From CAZUCU01 sp964589635 (GTDB lineage: Bacteria > Patescibacteriota > Minisyncoccia > Phycocordibacterales > JAACPR01): 9,817 nt of DNA. Below the pieces are notes generated by a model. The model worked only from the letters and a program-made list of their open reading frames with translations. It was not told the DNA's origin and ran no database searches. A program made the position numbers and the translations under genes. Below are positions 5,301-9,817 of the stretch, piece by piece (position 1 is the stretch's first letter; each line of letters begins with the position of its first letter). The stretch is from NCBI GenBank assembly GCA_964589635.1, contig CAZPRI010000023.1, positions 1 through 9,817 on the forward strand, given 5' to 3'.

Positions 5301-5335
5301 AGAAAAAGCGGCGGCCTTCGGCCGCCGCTTTTTCT
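5301..5335 (+). terminator. pyk rho-independent terminator
   Basis: A 16-bp stem (5301-5316 with 5320-5335) has a GC core GCGGCGGCC/GGCCGCCGC, a TTC loop and an A5/T5 base, giving a T tract on the plus strand. The 14-mer AGAAAAAGCGGCGG is repeated exactly at 7584-7597 in the next terminator, so this genome reuses one terminator design. Confidence 0.9.
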
Positions 5336-5336
5336 G

Positions 5337-5345
5337 TGGTAAAGT
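5337..5345 (+). promoter_or_regulatory. Possible extended -10 (TGgTAAAGT) for rsmI
   Basis: TGG-TAAAGT begins just after the pyk terminator and ends 9 nt before the rsmI ATG. The -10 is four of six and no -35 is visible, since that position falls in the terminator stem. A promoter is nonetheless expected here because the terminator isolates rsmI from pyk. Confidence 0.35.
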
Positions 5346-5354
5346 AGTCACAAT

Positions 5355-6029
5355 ATGACAAAACTATACGTAGTAGCGACACCAATAGGCAATTTAAAAG
5401 ATATTACACTTCGAGCAATTGAAACATTCAAATTGTGTGATTTAGTAATTTGTGAAGATACAAGAGTTACAGGTAAACTTCTAAATCATCTGGAGATTAA
5501 AAAGAAAATGATTTCATTATCAGCATATGAGGAAAAGAAAAATCTGGATTCCTTGTTGGAAAAAATAAAGGAAGTAGAAAATGTTGTTTTGGTGAGTGAT
5601 GCTGGAACACCAGGTATTTCTGACCCAGGAACAAGAATAGTCTCAATGGTTAGAGAAAATAAAGTAGAAGTTGAACCAATCCCTGGGCCTTCAGCCTTAA
5701 CAGCATCCTTGTCTGCGTCAGGATTTGATACCTCAAAATTTGTATTTTTAGGTTTCTTACCAAAAAAAAAGGGGAGAAAGACTTTATTTGAGACTCTACC
5801 AGAGATACATCAGACTATAGTATTTTATGAATCACCTCATAGAATTATTAAGACTCTCGGGGAGTTGAGTAACACTATTCCAGAAAGAAGGATAGCTGTT
5901 TATAAGGAGATTACAAAAATACATGAAGAATTCATAGAAGGAAAGCCTTCAGAAGTACTGTATTTCTTTAAAAACAATGAAGATAAGGTAAAAGGAGAAT
6001 TTGTTGTTATAATTGATAGTATAAAATAA
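5355..6029 (+). CDS. rsmI: 16S rRNA C1402 2'-O-methyltransferase (RsmI)
   Basis: The 224-residue protein methylates the ribose of 16S rRNA C1402 in the decoding centre using S-adenosylmethionine. Family blocks are in order: VATPIGNLKDITLRA (7-21), CEDTRVTGKLL (33-43), SDAGTPGISDPG (81-92), IPGPSA (109-114), GFLPKKKGRK (133-142), FYESPHRI (157-164), KEITKIHEE (184-192) and KGEFVVII (213-220). This is the complete tetrapyrrole-methylase-like fold. It is shorter than E. coli RsmI (about 285 residues) because the C-terminal extension is missing; the methylase core is complete, so it should be active. It starts at ATG with no Shine-Dalgarno and leads a likely operon with the two genes downstream (19-nt gap to the next). 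Confidence 0.93.
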   Translation: MTKLYVVATPIGNLKDITLRAIETFKLCDLVICEDTRVTGKLLNHLEIKKKMISLSAYEEKKNLDSLLEKIKEVENVVLVSDAGTPGISDPGTRIVSMVRENKVEVEPIPGPSALTASLSASGFDTSKFVFLGFLPKKKGRKTLFETLPEIHQTIVFYESPHRIIKTLGELSNTIPERRIAVYKEITKIHEEFIEGKPSEVLYFFKNNEDKVKGEFVVIIDSIK

Positions 6030-6048
6030 TTAGTATTAAATTTTCGGT

Positions 6049-6360
6049 ATGAAAGAATATAAGATCTTGTTTGTTCTAGGAGCAATAACATTAGTAACAC
6101 CTTTTTTAGGTATCCCGGCAATCTTTAGGACGTGGATTAGTATAATCGTAGCAGTGATTATGCTTTCATATGCGTTTTTTATTAGAGCATCAACAAAAAA
6201 AGAAAGCGTAGAAAATCAGGAGTCTGATTTTGTTCAAGAAAATTCATTCGAAAATATTGAAAATGAAGTATTAGATGAATATGTAGATGATATTAAGCCA
6301 GATGTTTTAGAAGAAGCTGAAGAATTTGAAGAAGAAGTAATAGAAAGAGGAAATGAATAA
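6049..6360 (+). CDS. Small membrane protein with acidic tail, unknown
   Basis: The 103-residue product has two closely spaced hydrophobic helices at about 6-26 and 29-47, then a soluble tail (50-103) dominated by Glu and Asp (for example VLEEAEEFEEEVIE). The short link between helices (PAIFRTW) suggests a hairpin with both ends on the same side of the membrane. The strongly acidic tail could bind a basic partner or metal ions. I recognise no family. It begins 19 nt after rsmI, and the next gene starts inside its stop region (ATGAATAA, 8-nt overlap), so it is probably translationally coupled to the DUF4015 protein and may work with it at the membrane. Confidence 0.7.
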   Translation: MKEYKILFVLGAITLVTPFLGIPAIFRTWISIIVAVIMLSYAFFIRASTKKESVENQESDFVQENSFENIENEVLDEYVDDIKPDVLEEAEEFEEEVIERGNE

Positions 6361-7519
6361 AAAGTGGTTATTATTTTTAATAATATTAATTGCATTAGGT
6401 TTTTTCTTTTTCACTAAAAAGAATGTCGCATACGAGACTTTCACTAGGGAAGCTTCAGAGATCATAGAGGAAGATGTTCCTGTAGAAAAAAAGGAAAAAG
6501 TCCTACATATTCAAACTCCAGAACCACTTAAGGCAATTTATATGTCTGCATGCGCTGCAGGTACTCCAAGTTTTAGAAAGAACCTAATTTCACTTATTGA
6601 AGAGACAGAGATTAATTCAATAATGATAGATGTAAAAGATTTCTCTGGAACAATTTCATTTCCGACAGAGCTTGAAGGAACGAATGGTACCGGCTGTACA
6701 GTTCCTGACATGAAGGAGTTTGTGAAACTACTTCATTCAAAAGATATTTATGTGATTGCACGTGTGACTGTTTTTCAAGATCCTCACTATACAAGCGCAC
6801 ACCCAAATTTAGCTGTTAAAAAAGAAAGTGATGGAAGTATTTGGAAGGATTATAAAGGTCTGAGCTTTATAGAAGTGGGTGCAAAACCATATTGGGACTA
6901 TGTAGTTGATTTAGCTTACGAATCATATGACTTAGGATTTGATGAGATAAATTTTGATTATGTTCGTTTTCCTTCAGATGGAAATATGAAAGATATTTAT
7001 TATCCAAATCTTGGCACAAAAACTAAACCAGAGGCTCTAGAAGAATTCTTTATTTATTTGTCAGAAAAGATGAGTGAAAAAAATATACCTACATCTGCCG
7101 ATTTGTTTGGAATGGTTACAACAAATAGAGATGATTTAAATATTGGACAAGTCTTGGAACTAGCACTTCCTCATTTTGATTTTATTGCTCCAATGGTTTA
7201 TCCATCTCATTATCCACCAAACTTTAATGGTTGGGCTGATCCAGATGATTATGTTTATGAGACAGTGAATTTTGCAATGAGTTCTGCAGTACAAAGAGTA
7301 GAGGATTTAAAAAATGCAGAGACAACTCCACAAGAAGTTAAAGATCATCTAAACAAGTTGCAACTACGAACATGGATTCAAGATTTTGATTATGGAGGAG
7401 ATTACGGTGCACCGGAGATTAGAGAACAAATTAAAGCAACTTATGATGCAGGTCTAACAAGCTGGATGGTGTGGGATCCAAGTAATAGATATACGAGAGC
7501 AGGGTACTTGGAGGAGTAG
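6353..7519 (+). CDS. Membrane-anchored DUF4015 glycoside hydrolase-like protein
   Basis: The 388-residue protein starts MNKKW plus a hydrophobic helix (5-20) that acts as an uncleaved anchor or signal peptide without a lipobox, then a linker rich in Glu and Lys (29-55). A TIM-barrel-like domain fills 58-388 and matches the DUF4015 (putative glycosyl hydrolase) pattern: IMIDVKDFSG (90-99), VIARVTVFQDP (134-144), FDEINFDYVRFPSDG (196-210), SADLFG (248-253), IAPMVYPSHYP (278-288) and WMVWDPSNRYT (371-381). Asp202 and neighbouring acidic residues sit where family 13-like hydrolases keep catalytic acids; substrate and activity are unknown, and a cell-surface or cell-wall polysaccharide is the natural guess. 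The ATG overlaps the preceding stop. GAGG lies only 2-3 nt upstream, so coupling rather than a normal RBS probably drives translation. Confidence 0.85.
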   Translation: MNKKWLLFLIILIALGFFFFTKKNVAYETFTREASEIIEEDVPVEKKEKVLHIQTPEPLKAIYMSACAAGTPSFRKNLISLIEETEINSIMIDVKDFSGTISFPTELEGTNGTGCTVPDMKEFVKLLHSKDIYVIARVTVFQDPHYTSAHPNLAVKKESDGSIWKDYKGLSFIEVGAKPYWDYVVDLAYESYDLGFDEINFDYVRFPSDGNMKDIYYPNLGTKTKPEALEEFFIYLSEKMSEKNIPTSADLFGMVTTNRDDLNIGQVLELALPHFDFIAPMVYPSHYPPNFNGWADPDDYVYETVNFAMSSAVQRVEDLKNAETTPQEVKDHLNKLQLRTWIQDFDYGGDYGAPEIREQIKATYDAGLTSWMVWDPSNRYTRAGYLEE

Positions 7520-7574
7520 GGTCAGAATTCAGTTCTAATGATAGAAGTGAAACCTGTCTTCGCTAAAGCTACGA

Positions 7575-7616
7575 CATGGTAAAAGAAAAAGCGGCGGACC
7601 TTTCGGTCCGCCGCTT
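7575..7616 (-). terminator. Terminator of the minus-strand 208-aa gene
   Basis: AAGCGGCGGACC (7589-7600) pairs perfectly with GGTCCGCCGCTT (7605-7616), loop TTTC. On the minus strand TTTTTCTTTTACC follows, a good U tract, and the hairpin begins 10 nt after the stop at 7627. On the plus strand no T run follows, so it is a poorer end for the DUF4015 operon, for which no other terminator is seen in 7520-7590. Confidence 0.88.
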
Positions 7617-7626
7617 ATGAAGCATA

Positions 7627-8253
7627 TCAACAGGTTTCAAAAAGAATTTTGAGATCAGGTTTTTTAAAACCTAGTTCTCTGATTGCTCTTATGATTAGAG
7701 TTTTCTCAGTATCAAGATCTTTTTTCGGAAGACCTTCGGCCTCACGAATTTTGATCTTTCTGATTGTAAGGCCGAGCTTCGTACGAATCTCTGATTCAAG
7801 CATTCTTTCGGTTTTTCTTCTGTCTGGATGTTTTTCCAACTTAAGAATTTTTCCGATTGACTCTGCGATCCCTGATTTAATCATAAATTTTCTGGTGTCC
7901 ATCCAGGCAAGCCTCACATTCATGTGGGTTTTACCGGGACAAAGACCTCTCATTGATAGTTTGGTTAAGATACCTGAGATGGTAGCTAAAACACCGAATA
8001 CTCCGTAAAGTATTGCGTTAGGCGCTTGTTCCAATACTGCAAAAAGTGTAAGGAGGAAACCAATAGTACCCATGGTGATAAGTATCGAACCTATAAGGCT
8101 CCTATTGTAAAACTTATTAATCATTGTTCTGCATTTTTCAGCAGAAGTTTCGAAAAGAATGAGTCTTTTGTTGTCCTGGTTTTTAACCCAAGTTTCAGTG
8201 AATACTCCACCAATAAATTCCAATCCAGCTTTAGTCAATTTTCTATTTTTCAT
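7627..8253 (-). CDS. Two-helix membrane protein with basic cytosolic tail, unknown
   Basis: The 208-residue product has a soluble N-terminal region (1-50, LTKAGLEFIGGVFTETWVKN), two hydrophobic helices at about 52-74 and 80-98, and a long, strongly basic C-terminal region (100-208) with predicted helices (ESIGKILKLEKHPDRRKTERMLES and on). Two helices joined by a short QAPNA turn place both termini on the same side, most likely in the cytosol. I do not recognise a family. The gene is monocistronic with its own promoter (8382-8409), a leader of about 120 nt with strong hairpins, and a dedicated terminator. The ATG has no Shine-Dalgarno upstream (ACAAAGAA). It is divergent from the ATPase gene and may share its regulation. 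Confidence 0.8.
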   Translation of the reverse strand: MKNRKLTKAGLEFIGGVFTETWVKNQDNKRLILFETSAEKCRTMINKFYNRSLIGSILITMGTIGFLLTLFAVLEQAPNAILYGVFGVLATISGILTKLSMRGLCPGKTHMNVRLAWMDTRKFMIKSGIAESIGKILKLEKHPDRRKTERMLESEIRTKLGLTIRKIKIREAEGLPKKDLDTEKTLIIRAIRELGFKKPDLKILFETC

Positions 8254-8375
8254 TTCTTTGTACTTTTTGCCTTTCGTTACACAAGGGTCGGCGAATTTTG
8301 ACCGAGGATGCTAAGCGATGGCTGGCGAGCCATCACACCCTGCAACATGTGCAAGATAGGGTGGCTCCCAAATCT
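8254..8375 (-). promoter_or_regulatory. Structured leader of the 208-aa gene, possible switch
   Basis: If transcription starts near 8375, the 5' UTR is about 120 nt. Hairpin A pairs CACCCT (8336-8341) with AGGGTG (8358-8363) and inner GCA/TGC (8342-8344, 8350-8352). Hairpin B is a perfect 7-bp stem, GATGGCT (8317-8323) with AGCCATC (8328-8334), loop GGCG. GGCTC at 8363-8367 can instead pair with GAGCC at 8327-8331, lengthening A and destroying B, so two states compete. It matches no riboswitch class I know, and a separate small RNA cannot be excluded. Confidence 0.4.
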
Positions 8376-8381
8376 AAAAAA

Positions 8382-8409
8382 ATAATAACACTTTTAATAA
8401 AAAGTCAAA
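8382..8409 (-). promoter_or_regulatory. Promoter of the 208-aa gene
   Basis: On the minus strand TTTGAC (8409-8404, overlapping TTGACT) is 16 nt from TATTAT (8387-8382, five of six), preceded by TGT to make an extended -10. Initiation near 8375 precedes the hairpin leader. Confidence 0.5.
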
Positions 8410-8431
8410 CACATCGTAATATCCCAATATC

Positions 8432-8454
8432 TTGGCAACGTCGGACGTTGCCAA
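8432..8454. promoter_or_regulatory. Perfect 23-bp palindrome (operator-like site O1)
   Basis: TTGGCAACGTC (8432-8442) and GACGTTGCCAA (8444-8454) are perfect complements around one central G. It lies 23 bp upstream of the -35 of the minus-strand promoter and shares 15 of 19 core positions with the site at 8532-8550. No T run follows on either strand, so it is not a terminator; a dimeric repressor site fits best. Confidence 0.6.
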
Positions 8455-8490
8455 ATTGACATATTTATTGAAAACAAAAGGGGGCTTATT

Positions 8491-8506
8491 AAATTTAATT
8501 AAATTT
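8491..8506. repeat. 16-bp AT-only palindrome
   Basis: AAATTTAATTAAATTT is self-complementary and lies between the two operator-like sites. Poly-A/T steps of this kind bend or melt easily and could help looping between the sites, but AT palindromes also arise by chance. Confidence 0.4.
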
Positions 8507-8531
8507 TTACTCAATTAACAGTAAGGATTGT

Positions 8532-8550
8532 GTCAATGTCCGACGTTGAC
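8532..8550. promoter_or_regulatory. Operator-like site O2 over the ATPase -35 region
   Basis: GTCAATGTC (8532-8540) and GACGTTGAC (8542-8550) form a dyad with one T/G mismatch around a central C. The core NCAAYGTCNGACGTTGNC is shared with O1, whose centre is 98 bp away. The site ends 10 bp before the TATAAT box, so a bound protein would block RNA polymerase. Confidence 0.55.
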
Positions 8551-8557
8551 CATTTTT

Positions 8558-8566
8558 TGATATAAT
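8558..8566 (+). promoter_or_regulatory. Consensus extended -10 (TGaTATAAT), leaderless ATPase start
   Basis: TGA-TATAAT is a perfect extended -10 and ends 8 nt before the ATG at 8575, so the mRNA would begin at or one base before the start codon. The -35 position falls in the O2 palindrome and is not a recognisable hexamer. Confidence 0.65.
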
Positions 8567-8574
8567 AATTACAA

Positions 8575-9817
8575 ATGAACAACCCAAATCAGATAACATA
8601 TTTTGCAGAAACAAATGCGAGAGGAAAAAAAGTTAAATTTGGAATTAAACCAAAGGACAGAGCTCGGCATGTTTATGTAATCGGAAAAACTGGTACAGGA
8701 AAATCTACCATGCTTGAAAACATGGCTATTCAAGACATTCATAATGGAAACGGACTTTGTTACATGGACCCTCATGGAATGACTGCTGAAAAATTAATGG
8801 AATATATTCCAGAAGAGAGGAAAAAAGATGTTTTATATATTGCACCCTTCGATATGGAACACCCTGTTTCATTTAATATTATGGAGGATGTTGGTTATGA
8901 TAAAAGACACCTTGTTGTTGGTGGACTAATGTCTGCATTCAAAAAGATTTGGCAAGATGCTTGGTCAGCTCGTATGGAATATATTTTAGCGAATACTATG
9001 TTTGCTCTTTTGGAATATCCTGGTGCAACACTTTTGTCTGTAAATAAAATGCTCGCAGATAAAGCATATAGAAAAAAAGTTGTAGCAAATATTACTGATC
9101 CATCCATTAAGTCTTATTGGGAGGATGAGTTTGCTGGTTATACTGACCGATTCGCATCAGAAGCAACACCCGCTATACAAAATAAAGTTGGTCAATTCAC
9201 ATCAAACCCTCTTATTAGAAATATTATTGGACAACCAAAATCAAGTTTTGATATACGAGAATTAATGGATCAAAAGAAAATAATAATTGTAAACCTTTCA
9301 AAAGGAAGAATTGGGGAAGCAAACGCAAATCTTTTAGGCTCTCTTTTGGTCACAAAAATTTATTTGTCTGCAATGAGTAGAGCTGATATGTCAGAAAAAG
9401 ATCTTGAAGATCTTCCAAATTTTTATTTATATGTTGATGAGTTTCAATCATTTGCTAATGAATCATTTGCTGATATTTTGTCAGAGGCTAGAAAGTATAA
9501 ATTAAATCTTACTATTGCTCATCAATACATTGAACAGATGCCCGAGGAGGTTAGGGATGCGGTTTTTGGAAACGTAGGAACAATGATTACTTTTAGAGTT
9601 GGTGCATATGATGCAGAGGTCCTTGAAAAAGAATTTGCACCAACCTTCACCGCAGAAGACATTGTCAATTTAGGTTTCGCTGAGATTTACTTGAGACTGA
9701 TGATTGACGGAATGGGATCAAAGCCTTTTTCTGCCAGAACAATGTTGCCTGATATTGAACCATCACATATTAAAGATGAAGTGGTTGAATGTTCTAGAAA
9801 AACTTTTACTAAAAATA
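8575..9817 (+). CDS. VirD4/TraG/HerA-like DNA-translocating ATPase, 3' partial
   Basis: The first 414 residues are visible; the frame is open at the window end. It is a hexameric RecA-fold motor of the DUF87/type IV coupling-protein kind, expected to move DNA using ATP. Walker A is GKTGTGKST (37-45), followed by the DPHG motif (65-68) typical of this group. Walker B is LYVDEF (285-290, Asp288 and Glu289), and the sensor-like Gln is in AHQY (315-318). The VirD4 N-terminal membrane helices are absent, so the visible part is soluble. No relaxase, VirB4 or pilus gene is nearby in the window, so its partners are unknown. The ATG is set by the perfect extended -10 eight nt upstream. Paired palindromes suggest it is repressed. 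Confidence 0.88.
   Translation, partial: MNNPNQITYFAETNARGKKVKFGIKPKDRARHVYVIGKTGTGKSTMLENMAIQDIHNGNGLCYMDPHGMTAEKLMEYIPEERKKDVLYIAPFDMEHPVSFNIMEDVGYDKRHLVVGGLMSAFKKIWQDAWSARMEYILANTMFALLEYPGATLLSVNKMLADKAYRKKVVANITDPSIKSYWEDEFAGYTDRFASEATPAIQNKVGQFTSNPLIRNIIGQPKSSFDIRELMDQKKIIIVNLSKGRIGEANANLLGSLLVTKIYLSAMSRADMSEKDLEDLPNFYLYVDEFQSFANESFADILSEARKYKLNLTIAHQYIEQMPEEVRDAVFGNVGTMITFRVGAYDAEVLEKEFAPTFTAEDIVNLGFAEIYLRLMIDGMGSKPFSARTMLPDIEPSHIKDEVVECSRKTFTKN

Overview
The window looks like chromosome of an AT-rich bacterium with short intergenic gaps and the standard genetic code (TGA ends the GIY-YIG gene and the 208-aa membrane protein). Small house-keeping genes, a small GIY-YIG nuclease, a DUF4015 surface protein and an orphan VirD4/HerA-like ATPase together suggest a Patescibacteria/CPR-type genome. 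That placement is inference from gene style; no rRNA or marker set is present to prove it.

Layout. Positions 1-830 hold no convincing protein gene. They contain the tail of a hairpin-rich transcript ending at a terminator (1-248), a minus-strand terminator (250-280), a good sigma70-type promoter (388-415), and about 345 nt of hairpin-rich sequence ending at a strong hairpin (734-766), which may be one non-coding RNA. An intact tRNA-Ile(GAU) follows (832-908), trailed by two decayed tandem copies of itself (909-1060). Next come a 73-aa two-helix membrane protein and, convergently, an RluF-type pseudouridine synthase. Positions 2113-2623 are a compact cassette: a GIY-YIG nuclease gene between two inverted copies of a GC-rich palindromic repeat. 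murB (minus) and pyk (plus) diverge from a shared promoter region. After the pyk terminator comes a plus-strand group: rsmI, a small acidic membrane protein and a membrane-anchored DUF4015 protein whose start overlaps the preceding stop. A minus-strand 208-aa membrane protein with its own terminator and a structured leader follows. The window ends in the first 414 residues of a VirD4/HerA-like ATPase. The two divergent genes at the right end share a control region with two related palindromes, one covering the -35 region of the ATPase promoter.

How the genes fit together. rluF and rsmI modify rRNA, murB makes a peptidoglycan precursor, and pyk closes glycolysis with ATP formation. The DUF4015 protein and its small partner probably act at the cell envelope, and the ATPase probably pumps DNA. 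Translation signals are unusual: almost no start has a Shine-Dalgarno sequence, while five genes have a -10 box (four with an extended TGn) only 6-9 nt before the ATG, so much of the region is probably expressed from leaderless or near-leaderless mRNAs. The most interesting items are the palindrome-bounded GIY-YIG cassette, the tRNA-Ile decay array, the paired operators at 8432-8550, the switch-like leader at 8254-8375 and the unexplained structured transcript at 422-766.
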